Assembly (NCBI GenBank): GCA_903904805.1
Contig: CAIVDX010000566.1
Coordinates: 1 to 5,746 of the forward strand
Direction of reading: 5' to 3'
Source of the DNA: an uncultured Rhodospirillales bacterium
Lineage (GTDB): Bacteria; Pseudomonadota; Alphaproteobacteria; Acetobacterales; Acetobacteraceae
DNA: 5,746 bases
This document shows positions 1-5,717 of the stretch, one piece after another. The number at the start of each line of letters is the position of its first letter. The stretch's first letter is position 1. The notes beneath the pieces were generated by a model. It was not told the DNA's origin, searched no databases, and worked only from the letters and a program-made list of their open reading frames with translations. Both the position numbers and the translations under genes were made by a program.

Positions 1-1
1 C

Positions 2-754
2 CTGCGCGCCACCCGCGCCATCGCCACCGAGGCCTGCCGCCGCGCCGAGAACGGCCCCGCCTTCCTCGCCGAGGCCCGCCGCCGCACCGGCCTGAACATC
101 GAGATCATCCCCGCCCGCGAGGAGGCCGAGCTCGCCGTCGAAAGCTGCGCCCCCCTGCTGCGCGGTGCCGGCCGCCGCGCCGTGCTGTTCGACATCGGCG
201 GCGGCTCCACCGAAATCGCCTGGATGCGCCTCACCGAGGCCGGCCTGCCCGAACTCATCGGCTACCAGACCATGCCCCTCGGCGTGGTCACGCTGGCCGA
301 ACGCTTCGGCGATGCCGGCACCCAGCCTGGCGGCTTCGAGGCGATGGTCGATCACGTCACCGACCAGCTGCGCAATTTCGAGGGGGTGCATTGCATCCGC
401 CACGAGATCCGCCAGGGCGGTGTGGCGCTGATCGGCACCTCCGGCACCGTCACCACCCTCGCCGGCATCGCCCTCGGCCTGCAACGCTATCGCCGCCCGC
501 TGGTCGACGGCGTCGTGCTCGATCGTGAAAAGGCCAGCACAGCGCTTGAACAAATCCGCGACATGGGCGTCCCCGGCCTGTCCGTCCATCCCTGCGTGGG
601 GCCCGACCGTGCCGCCTTCGTCCTGCCAGGCTGCGCCATCTACGCCGCCATCGCCCGCATGTGGCCCGCCGAAAACCTCACCGTCGCCGACCGCGGCCTG
701 CGCGAGGGCATCATCCTGCGCTTGATCCGCGCCGACCGGAAGCGTACCCGCTAG
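2..754 (+). CDS. Ppx/GppA family phosphatase (5' end missing)
   Basis: This is the C-terminal 250 residues of an exopolyphosphatase / guanosine pentaphosphatase family protein, which hydrolyses terminal phosphates of polyphosphate or pppGpp in the cytoplasm. The frame is open from base 2 with no start in the window, so the gene begins upstream; roughly 100 residues are probably missing compared with short alphaproteobacterial members. Numbering from base 2, visible motifs are ATEACRRAENG (8-18), an REEAEL segment (39-44) matching the family's catalytic-glutamate region, the phosphate-binding loop FDIGGGSTEI (63-72), the second glycine loop IGTSGTVTTLA (144-154), and the C-terminal ADRGLREGI signature (229-237). 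The GTG at 182 is internal, because the conserved sequence continues upstream of it. It ends with TAG 3 nt before rlmE, a pairing I recall from other alphaproteobacteria. Family is secure; polyphosphatase versus pppGpp phosphatase cannot be decided here. Confidence 0.95.
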   Translation: MRATRAIATEACRRAENGPAFLAEARRRTGLNIEIIPAREEAELAVESCAPLLRGAGRRAVLFDIGGGSTEIAWMRLTEAGLPELIGYQTMPLGVVTLAERFGDAGTQPGGFEAMVDHVTDQLRNFEGVHCIRHEIRQGGVALIGTSGTVTTLAGIALGLQRYRRPLVDGVVLDREKASTALEQIRDMGVPGLSVHPCVGPDRAAFVLPGCAIYAAIARMWPAENLTVADRGLREGIILRLIRADRKRTR

Positions 755-757
755 CGC

Positions 758-1441
758 ATGGCACCCAAGAAAACCTCCTCCACGCCGCCGCCCCCCCGCG
801 GCGAGCATGTCAGCCTGCGCACCGCCAAGGGCCGCACCACCGCGCAGCAGCTCTGGCTGCAACGCCAGCTGAACGACCCCTATGTCGCCGCCGCGCGCCA
901 ACAGGGCTGGCGCTCCCGCGCCGCCTTCAAGCTCATCGAACTTGATGACCGCTTCAACCTCATTCGCAAGAACACCCGCATCCTCGATCTCGGCGCCGCC
1001 CCCGGCGGCTGGAGCCAGGTCGCCGTCAAACGCGGTGCCGCCAAAGTCGTCGGCATCGACCTGCTGCCGATCGACCCGGTCCCCGGCACCGTGCTCCTGC
1101 AGGGCGACTTCATGGACGACTCCGCCGAGGAACGCCTGCTCGACTTCCTCGACGGCCCGCCCGACCTGGTGCTCTCGGACATGGCTCCCAACACCACAGG
1201 CCATGCCGCGACCGACCATATCCGCATCATGGCCCTGGCCGAACTCGCCGCCGACTTCGCCATCCGCGTCCTCGCCCCGAACGGCGCCTTCGTGGCGAAA
1301 GTGTTCCAGGGCGGCTCCGAACGCGAGATGCTCACCCGCCTGAAACAGCATTTCCGCCAGGTCCGCCACGCCAAACCGCCGGCGTCGCGGAAGGAGTCGA
1401 CGGAACTTTATGTGATTGCGACCGGGTTCAAGGCGAAGTGA
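758..1441 (+). CDS. rlmE: 23S rRNA (uridine-2'-O-)methyltransferase RlmE (FtsJ/RrmJ)
   Basis: RlmE is the SAM-dependent enzyme that 2'-O-methylates a uridine in the A-loop of 23S rRNA (U2552 in E. coli) on the large ribosomal subunit. The 227-residue product has the SAM-binding motif DLGAAPGGWSQ (77-87), SDMAPN (140-145) and FVAKVFQGG (178-186). The K-D-K-E catalytic tetrad appears to be K58, D141, K181 and E216, by alignment with FtsJ motifs. It is slightly longer than the E. coli enzyme (about 209 aa) because of a basic, proline-rich N-terminus with four consecutive prolines at residues 10-13, encoded over a C7 tract. The ATG at 758 lies 3 nt after the phosphatase stop; a GGAAG at 738-742 is a distant ribosome-binding candidate, so coupled translation from the upstream gene is plausible. 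It ends at TGA, after which the operon seems to break. Confidence 0.97.
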   Translation: MAPKKTSSTPPPPRGEHVSLRTAKGRTTAQQLWLQRQLNDPYVAAARQQGWRSRAAFKLIELDDRFNLIRKNTRILDLGAAPGGWSQVAVKRGAAKVVGIDLLPIDPVPGTVLLQGDFMDDSAEERLLDFLDGPPDLVLSDMAPNTTGHAATDHIRIMALAELAADFAIRVLAPNGAFVAKVFQGGSEREMLTRLKQHFRQVRHAKPPASRKESTELYVIATGFKAK

Positions 1442-1452
1442 CGTAGGTGGAC

Positions 1453-1551
1453 GGCCAGGCCAGGGCGCTGCCCTGGACCCGTTGGGGCGTCACGCGAGAG
1501 CGTGCTGCGCACGACGAGGCCCCAGCTTGGTCCGGTGCAGAACCCCTGGCC
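1453..1551. repeat. Imperfect inverted-repeat intergenic element with nested hairpins
   Basis: The left arm (1458-1488, + strand) and right arm (1519-1551, read on the - strand) are diverged copies of one motif, GGCCAGGG..CTGC..GGACC..TGGGGC; I count about 25 matches over 33 aligned columns. The left arm is itself palindromic: CCAGGGC (1460-1466), GCT loop, GCCCTGG (1470-1476). Between the arms sits a perfect hairpin, CACGC-GAGA-GCGTG (1491-1504), with a GNRA-type loop. As RNA the whole could fold as a three-way junction: closing stem 1453-1459/1545-1551, hairpin 1460-1476, and stem 1481-1488/1519-1526 carrying the inner hairpin. No T-run follows, so it is not a canonical intrinsic terminator, though it could slow or stop transcription after rlmE. 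It contains no transposase. It resembles the GC-rich palindromes I recall between genes in Acetobacteraceae. Confidence 0.6.
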
Positions 1552-1583
1552 TTGCCTTCCAGTTTCATCACTCCGCCCTTGCA

Positions 1584-1647
1584 CCAAGCCGAGGTCGCAC
1601 GTAAGTGGACCCGCCAATACCGGTCCGCGTCGGACCTCGGGGGTTGG
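1584..1647 (+). promoter_or_regulatory. Switch-like guaB leader with alternative RNA folds
   Basis: The 64 nt just before the guaB ATG can form two incompatible structures. Fold A is one long hairpin: CCAA (1584-1587) with TTGG (1644-1647), CCGAGGTC (1589-1596) with GACCTCGG (1633-1640), and inside it 1605-1611 with 1622-1628 (7 bp, one G-U). Fold B is the local hairpin GGTCCG-CGT-CGGACC (1622-1636). Fold A pairs or encloses the G-run 1639-1643, the only Shine-Dalgarno-like sequence for guaB; fold B leaves it free. The base pairing is read directly from the sequence; a regulatory role is inference. I see no match to a known purine riboswitch class. Confidence 0.4.
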
Positions 1648-1648
1648 C

Positions 1649-3142
1649 ATGTCGAACGAGTCCGTGGCTTTTGATCCGATGTCGCGCGTGATCGAGGCGC
1701 TCGCCTTCGACGATGTGCTGATCGTCCCCAGCTATTCCCAGGTTCTCCCCGCCGCGACCGACACGCGCACCCGCCTCACCCGCGAAATTTCCCTGAATAT
1801 TCCGGTCGCATCGAGCGCGATGGACACCGTCACCGAGGCCCCGATGGCCATCGCCATGGCGCAGCAGGGCGGCATCGGCGTCATCCACAAGAATCTCGAG
1901 ATCGACGAGCAGGCCGCCCACGTCCACCGCGTGAAAAAATTCGAGAGCGGCATGGTGGTCAACCCGCTCACCATCCACCCCGATCAGACGCTCGCCGAGG
2001 CCCGCGCGCTGATGAACACCCACCACATCTCCGGCGTCCCGGTGGTCGAACGCGGCACCGGCCGCCTCGTCGGCATCCTCACCAACCGCGACGTCCGCTT
2101 CGCCACCGACCCCGCGGTGAAGGTCTACGAGCTGATGACCCGCGAAAACCTCGTCACCGTCACCTCAGATGTCGGCCACGAGGAAGCCCGCCGCCTGCTG
2201 CACCAGCGCCGCATCGAAAAACTCCTGGTGGTGGACGACGCCTATCGCTGCGTCGGCCTCATCACCGTGAAGGACATGGACAAGGCCCAGGCCCACCCGC
2301 TGGCCAACAAGGACGAACTCGGCCGCCTGCGTGTGGCCGCCGCCACCGGTGTGGGCGATGACGGCATGCGGCGCGCCGAGGCCCTGATCGCCGCCGGTGT
2401 GGACGTGATCTGTGTCGACACCGCCCACGGCCACTCCAAGGGCGTGCTGGCGGCCGTGCGCCTCATCAAGCAGCTCTCCAACGCCGTCCAGGTGATCGCC
2501 GGCAACGTCGCCACCCCCGAGGGCGCCATCGCGCTGATCGAGGCGGGCGCGGATGCGGTGAAGATCGGCATTGGCCCGGGCAGCATCTGCACCACCCGCG
2601 TCGTCGCCGGCGTCGGCGTGCCGCAATTCTCCGCCGTGCTGGAAACCGCCGCCGCCTGCCGCGCCCGCGGCGTGCCCGCCATCGCCGATGGCGGCATCCG
2701 CAACAGCGGTGACATGGTGAAGGCGCTGGCCGCCGGGGCCGACTGCGTGATGATCGGCAGCCTGCTCGCCGGCACCGACGAAGCCCCCGGCGAGGTCTTC
2801 CTCTACCAGGGCCGCAGCTACAAATCCTACCGCGGCATGGGCAGCCTGGGTGCGATGGCCCGCGGCTCGGCCGACCGCTACTTCCAGCAGGAAGTGACCG
2901 ACAGCCTGAAGCTCGTCCCCGAGGGCATCGAAGGCCGCGTCGGCTACAAGGGCCCGGTCTCCGGCGTCGTCCACCAGCTCGTCGGCGGCCTGCGCGCCGG
3001 CATGGGCTACACCGGCAGCGCCACCCTCACCGATCTGCACGAGACCGTCCGCTTCCGCCGCATCACCGGGGCCGGTTTGCAGGAAAGCCACGTGCACGAC
3101 GTCGCGATCACCCGCGAAGCCCCCAACTACCGGCGCGAATAG
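1649..3142 (+). CDS. guaB: Inosine-5'-monophosphate dehydrogenase
   Basis: GuaB oxidises IMP to XMP with NAD+, the first committed step of guanine nucleotide synthesis, as a cytoplasmic tetramer or octamer. The 497-residue product is of normal length. The N-terminal FDDVLIVPSYS (20-30) is typical of the family. Two CBS domains, the regulatory Bateman module, lie at about 102-155 and 163-215, inserted in the catalytic TIM barrel. The active-site loop IGIGPGSICTTRVVAGVG (306-323) places the IMP-linking cysteine at C314. IADGGIR (345-351), the flap dyad R410-Y411 in SADRYFQ, and the C-terminal ITGAGLQESHVHDV segment (472-485) are intact. The frame is open back to 1502, but those extra 49 codons run through the intergenic palindrome and are unlike IMPDH. 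ATG 1649 is preceded by GGGGG (1639-1643) and fits the family N-terminus; ATG 1679 is a less likely alternative. It is first in a four-gene run, 3 nt before the dehalogenase. Confidence 0.98.
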   Translation: MSNESVAFDPMSRVIEALAFDDVLIVPSYSQVLPAATDTRTRLTREISLNIPVASSAMDTVTEAPMAIAMAQQGGIGVIHKNLEIDEQAAHVHRVKKFESGMVVNPLTIHPDQTLAEARALMNTHHISGVPVVERGTGRLVGILTNRDVRFATDPAVKVYELMTRENLVTVTSDVGHEEARRLLHQRRIEKLLVVDDAYRCVGLITVKDMDKAQAHPLANKDELGRLRVAAATGVGDDGMRRAEALIAAGVDVICVDTAHGHSKGVLAAVRLIKQLSNAVQVIAGNVATPEGAIALIEAGADAVKIGIGPGSICTTRVVAGVGVPQFSAVLETAAACRARGVPAIADGGIRNSGDMVKALAAGADCVMIGSLLAGTDEAPGEVFLYQGRSYKSYRGMGSLGAMARGSADRYFQQEVTDSLKLVPEGIEGRVGYKGPVSGVVHQLVGGLRAGMGYTGSATLTDLHETVRFRRITGAGLQESHVHDVAITREAPNYRRE

Positions 3143-3145
3143 CCA

Positions 3146-3808
3146 ATGCCCATCAAGGCCGTGCTGTTCGACGCCTATGGCACGCTGCTCGACGTCCATA
3201 GCGCGATGGCCGCGCACGCCGCCCGCATCGGCCCGGACTGGCCCGCCATCTCGGCCGAGTGGCGCGCCAAACAGCTCGAATACACCTGGATCAGTGCGCT
3301 GACCGGCCAGCATCGCGACTTCTGGGACATCACCCAGGACAGCCTGCGCGTCGTCGCCGCCCGCCATGGCTGCGCCGACCCCATGCTGCTCACCGACGTC
3401 GCCTGGTCCTACCGCGCGCTGGCCGCCTATCCCGAGGTGACCGGCGTGCTCACCGCCCTGCGCGCCCGCGGCCTGGCCACCGCCATCCTCTCCAACGGCG
3501 AACCCGCCATGCTGGCCGACGCCGTCCGCGCCGCCGGCCTCACCGACCTGCTGGACGACGTCCTGAGCATCGAATCCGCCCGCATCTTCAAGCCCGCCCC
3601 GCAGGTCTACGCCCTCGCCACCACCCGCTTCGCCTGCGCCGCCGCCGACATCCTGTTCGTCTCGTCCAACCCCTGGGACGCCTACGGCGCGGCGCTGTTC
3701 GGCTGCCAGGTCGCCTGGGTGAATCGCGCATCCGGCCCAGTCGAGTATGGTCTCGACCAGCTGGCGCACCGCATCAGCGACCTCACCGGTCTGGAGACCC
3801 TGATGTGA
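3146..3808 (+). CDS. Haloacid dehalogenase, type II (L-2-haloacid dehalogenase)
   Basis: This 220-residue HAD-superfamily protein matches L-2-haloacid dehalogenases, which hydrolyse L-2-haloalkanoates to D-2-hydroxyacids via an aspartyl ester. HAD motif I is FDAYGTLLD (8-16) with nucleophile D9 and T13. The cap region WRAKQLEYTW (39-48) supplies R40, equivalent to the halide-binding arginine of this subfamily, and F59 follows in RDFW. Motif II is LSNG (115-118, S116), motif III is FKP (148-150, K149), and Y155 follows. Motif IV is VSSNPWDAYGA (172-182) with S173, N175, W177 and D178, the arrangement that separates type II dehalogenases from phosphatases of the superfamily. All expected catalytic positions are present and the length is normal. 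The start ATG is 3 nt after the guaB stop with no clear Shine-Dalgarno, suggesting coupled translation. The true cellular substrate is unknown; the stop overlaps the next gene by 4 nt. Confidence 0.93.
   Translation: MPIKAVLFDAYGTLLDVHSAMAAHAARIGPDWPAISAEWRAKQLEYTWISALTGQHRDFWDITQDSLRVVAARHGCADPMLLTDVAWSYRALAAYPEVTGVLTALRARGLATAILSNGEPAMLADAVRAAGLTDLLDDVLSIESARIFKPAPQVYALATTRFACAAADILFVSSNPWDAYGAALFGCQVAWVNRASGPVEYGLDQLAHRISDLTGLETLM
3793..3797 (+). promoter_or_regulatory. Ribosome binding site (GGAGA) fixing the GTG start of the RsmB gene
   Basis: GGAGA lies 7 nt upstream of the GTG at 3805, ideal spacing, and selects this start although the frame stays open far upstream inside the dehalogenase gene. 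The nearby ATG at 3803 is out of frame. The site falls within a small palindrome, GGTC-TGGA-GACC (3788-3799), which could partly mask it until ribosomes translating the dehalogenase gene open it. Confidence 0.7.
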
Positions 3809-5118
3809 CCCCATCCGCCCGCATCGCCGCCGCCATCGAACTCCTCGCCGCCATCGACGACGCCCCCCGCCGCCCCGCCGACGCCACCGCCAACGAGTTC
3901 TTCCGCAACCGCCGCTACATTGGCAGCGGCGACCGCCGCGCCGTCTCCGCCCGCGTCTGGGCCCTGCTGCGCGCCCGCCGCCGCGTCACCTGGTGGCTCG
4001 ACAGGATCGGCCTGCGCGACAAGCCCGAACTCCTCGTCGCCGCCGACCTCATGCTCGAAGGCTGGACCGCCGAAGGCGTCGCGCAAAGCTATTCCGGCGG
4101 CCAGCACGCCCCGCCGCGCCTCTCCGGCACCGAATCCAAGGCGCTCGAACGCCTCTCCGGCCACACCATGAACCACCCGGAGATGCCGCCGGCCATCCGC
4201 CTCGAAGTGCCCGACTGGGTGCTCCCCCACCTCGAACGCCGCTTCGGCCCCCGCCTCGAACAGGAAATGGCCGCGATGAGCGAGCCCGCCCCGCTCGACC
4301 TGCGCGTCAACATCCTCAAAGGCACCCGCGACCAGGCCCAGGCCGCCCTCAAACTCGAAAACATCGACGCCACCCCCACCGCCTACTCCCCCTGGGGCCT
4401 GCGCGTGCCCGAACGCCGCCTCGTCACCACCGGCCCCGCCTTCCAGACCGGCCTGGTCGAAATCCAGGACGAAGGCTCCCAGCTCGTCGCCGCCATGGCC
4501 GCCGTCGCCCCCGGCATGGCCGTCTGCGACTGGTGTGCCGGGGCAGGGGGCAAGACCCTCGCTCTGGCCATGGCGATGGACAATCGCGGCCACATCACCG
4601 CCTGCGACGTCTCCGAACACCGCCTCGAAGGTGCCGTCCGCCGCCTCCGCCGCGCCGGTGTCCACAATGTCGAACGCCACCTCGTCACGCCCGGCGACAA
4701 ATGGGCCAAACGCCGCGCCGGCAAATTCGACCGCGTGCTGGTCGACGCCCCCTGCACCGGCACCGGCACCTGGCGCCGCAACCCCGACGCCCGCGCCCGC
4801 CTCGCCCAGCTCGACCTAGCCGAACTCGTCCCCAAACAGGCCGCCATCCTCGACATTGCCCAACGTTTAGTTCGCCCCGGCGGCTGGCTGATCTACGCTA
4901 CCTGCTCGATCTTGCCCGAGGAGAACGAGGAACAGATGGCCGCCTTCCTGGCCGCCCATCCAGCCTTCCGCCCCGTCCCGCTGAACCGCATCCCCGGTCT
5001 GGCGCCCTCCCTGGCGACCGACGCCCCGCATCTCATCCTCAGCCCCCTCCAGCACGGCACAGACGGCTTCGTCGCCGCCGTCATGGAACGCATCCCGGAC
5101 ACCCCACCCCCCCCATGA
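3805..5118 (+). CDS. rsmB: RsmB/NOP-family 16S rRNA (cytosine-C5)-methyltransferase
   Basis: The 437-residue protein is a SAM-dependent RNA m5C methyltransferase of the RsmB (Sun/Fmu) type; E. coli RsmB (429 aa) methylates C967 of 16S rRNA. Residues 1 to about 150 are helical and correspond to the NusB-like N-terminal region, though they are diverged. The catalytic domain shows the SAM-binding motif CDWCAGAGGKT (241-251), an acidic ACDVS strand end (266-270), motif IV VDAPCTGTGTWRRNPD (313-328) with C317, and motif VI YATCSILPEENE (364-375) with C367, the expected nucleophile. Motif IV with its PC and motif VI with its TC are the two-cysteine signature of this family. The GTG start overlaps the dehalogenase stop (GTGA) and has a good GGAGA 7 nt upstream. 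The frame is open upstream to 3259, but that part is a shadow of the dehalogenase gene. The C-terminus is PPPP over a C-rich tract, overlapping the next start by 4 nt. The exact target cytosine is inferred from the family. Confidence 0.92.
   Translation: MTPSARIAAAIELLAAIDDAPRRPADATANEFFRNRRYIGSGDRRAVSARVWALLRARRRVTWWLDRIGLRDKPELLVAADLMLEGWTAEGVAQSYSGGQHAPPRLSGTESKALERLSGHTMNHPEMPPAIRLEVPDWVLPHLERRFGPRLEQEMAAMSEPAPLDLRVNILKGTRDQAQAALKLENIDATPTAYSPWGLRVPERRLVTTGPAFQTGLVEIQDEGSQLVAAMAAVAPGMAVCDWCAGAGGKTLALAMAMDNRGHITACDVSEHRLEGAVRRLRRAGVHNVERHLVTPGDKWAKRRAGKFDRVLVDAPCTGTGTWRRNPDARARLAQLDLAELVPKQAAILDIAQRLVRPGGWLIYATCSILPEENEEQMAAFLAAHPAFRPVPLNRIPGLAPSLATDAPHLILSPLQHGTDGFVAAVMERIPDTPPPP
5107..5118 (+). 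other. C8 slippery tract at the rsmB stop / GNAT start overlap
   Basis: Eight consecutive C residues (5107-5114) run straight into ATGA, which holds the GNAT start (5115) and the rsmB stop TGA (5116-5118). The last zero-frame codons are CCC CCC CCA TGA, and CCCCCCA fits the X XXY YYZ pattern for -1 slippage. A -1 slip there makes the next codon the GNAT ATG. The tract also occupies the normal Shine-Dalgarno position of the GNAT gene, which therefore has none. The arrangement is directly visible; actual slippage is not demonstrated. Confidence 0.4.
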
Positions 5119-5675
5119 TCGACATCCGCCGCGCCACCCCAGCCGACGCCGTCCAGATCGCCGCCGTCCACCTCGCCACCTGGCGCAACGCCTACGCCGG
5201 CATCCTGCCCGACGACTATCTCGCCAAACTCTCCATCCCCCGCCTCGCCGCCAGCTACGACCGCATGATCCGCGCCCGCGAAGGCCTCTTCGTCGCCGCC
5301 CGGCGCGACGTCCCACGCGGCCACGGCCCCCGCATCGTCGGCTTCGCCAACGGCGGTCCTTCCCGCCAGGGCAGCATCGCCGACGCCGAAATCTCCCTCC
5401 TCTACGTGCTGGATGACTGGCGCGACCAAGGCATCGGCCGCCGCCTCATGCGCTCCCTCGGCATGAACCTCGCCGCCGACGGCGCCAGCTCCGCCTTCCT
5501 CTGGGTCCTGCGCGACAACCCCAACCGCTGGTTCTACAACCGCCTCGGCGGCGAACCCGCCGCCGAAGGCACCATCCGCTTCGCCGGCAAAGCCCTCACC
5601 CAAACCGCCATCCTCTGGGACCCCATCGAAAAACTCCTCGCCGCCTCCCCCGCCGCCGGCAACACCGAGTTTTAA
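5115..5675 (+). CDS. GNAT family N-acetyltransferase
   Basis: The 186-residue product is a GNAT-fold acetyl-CoA-dependent acetyltransferase. The N-terminal half contains IRRATPADA (4-12) and VHLATWRNAYAGILPDDYL (18-36), the pattern common in uncharacterised GNATs resembling phosphinothricin- or amine-acetylating members. IVGFANGGPSR (74-84) is the central strand and turn. SLLYVLDDWRDQGIGRRLM (94-112) is motif A, with the acetyl-CoA pyrophosphate loop R103-D-Q-G-I-G108. DNPNRWFYNRLGG (134-146) is the usual motif B helix. Length is normal and no membrane segment or signal peptide is seen. ATG 5115 overlaps the rsmB stop as ATGA; no Shine-Dalgarno precedes it, so expression should depend on ribosomes finishing rsmB. 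The frame is open far upstream through rsmB, but only the part after 5115 looks like a GNAT. The substrate cannot be told; a role in ribosome modification would be speculation from its neighbours. Confidence 0.9.
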   Translation: MIDIRRATPADAVQIAAVHLATWRNAYAGILPDDYLAKLSIPRLAASYDRMIRAREGLFVAARRDVPRGHGPRIVGFANGGPSRQGSIADAEISLLYVLDDWRDQGIGRRLMRSLGMNLAADGASSAFLWVLRDNPNRWFYNRLGGEPAAEGTIRFAGKALTQTAILWDPIEKLLAASPAAGNTEF

Positions 5676-5714
5676 ATATTAAAAGTTTTTTGCTTCTTTT
5701 TTTCAAAAAAGAAG
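5670..5714. terminator. A/T-rich hairpins after the operon (putative terminator)
   Basis: Composition falls abruptly to about 25% GC after the GNAT stop. TTTTAA-ATA-TTAAAA (5670-5684) is a palindrome overlapping the stop, followed by T6 (5686-5691). Next comes a perfect 10-bp inverted repeat, CTTCTTTTTT (5693-5702), TC, AAAAAAGAAG (5705-5714). The symmetric T and A runs would give U-rich tracts on both strands, so termination in either direction is possible, but the stems are AT-only or nearly so and do not fit the classic GC-stem-plus-U-run model well. The family resemblance is to spacers I recall from Acetobacteraceae. Confidence 0.5.
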
Positions 5715-5717
5715 GCC

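Noticed and set aside
1460..1476. A strong hairpin after rlmE as an intrinsic terminator
   Set aside because: The 7-bp GC stem is good but it is followed by GGACCCGTT, with no T-run, so it is described only as part of the repeat element.
1579..1607. A possible guaB promoter: TTGCAC (1579-1584), 17-nt spacer, TAAGTG (1602-1607)
   Set aside because: The -35 matches only in TTG and the -10 in only two positions of the consensus; it is too weak to annotate, and I see no better candidate in 1552-1648.
1502..1648. A 49-codon N-terminal extension of GuaB
   Set aside because: The extension lies in the intergenic palindrome and leader, has no similarity to IMPDH, and the family N-terminus is matched from 1649.
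3259..3804. An upstream extension of the RsmB frame within the dehalogenase gene
   Set aside because: The translation is arginine/proline-rich shadow sequence; the GTG at 3805 with a well-placed GGAGA and the family-typical length fit far better.
2165..3814. A 549-codon open frame on the - strand opposite guaB and the dehalogenase gene
   Set aside because: Its product is a low-complexity run of G, A, V, D and H, as expected from the antisense of GC-rich coding DNA with C/G third positions; no domain is recognisable and the + strand genes are unequivocal.
3682..4680. A 332-codon - strand open frame opposite the RsmB gene
   Set aside because: Same antisense-shadow composition (G, A, V, D, E rich), no motif, and it starts and ends at arbitrary points within clear + strand genes.
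3993..5114. An upstream extension of the GNAT frame through the RsmB gene
   Set aside because: The translated stretch is arginine/proline-rich out-of-frame sequence, while GNAT similarity begins exactly at the ATG at 5115.
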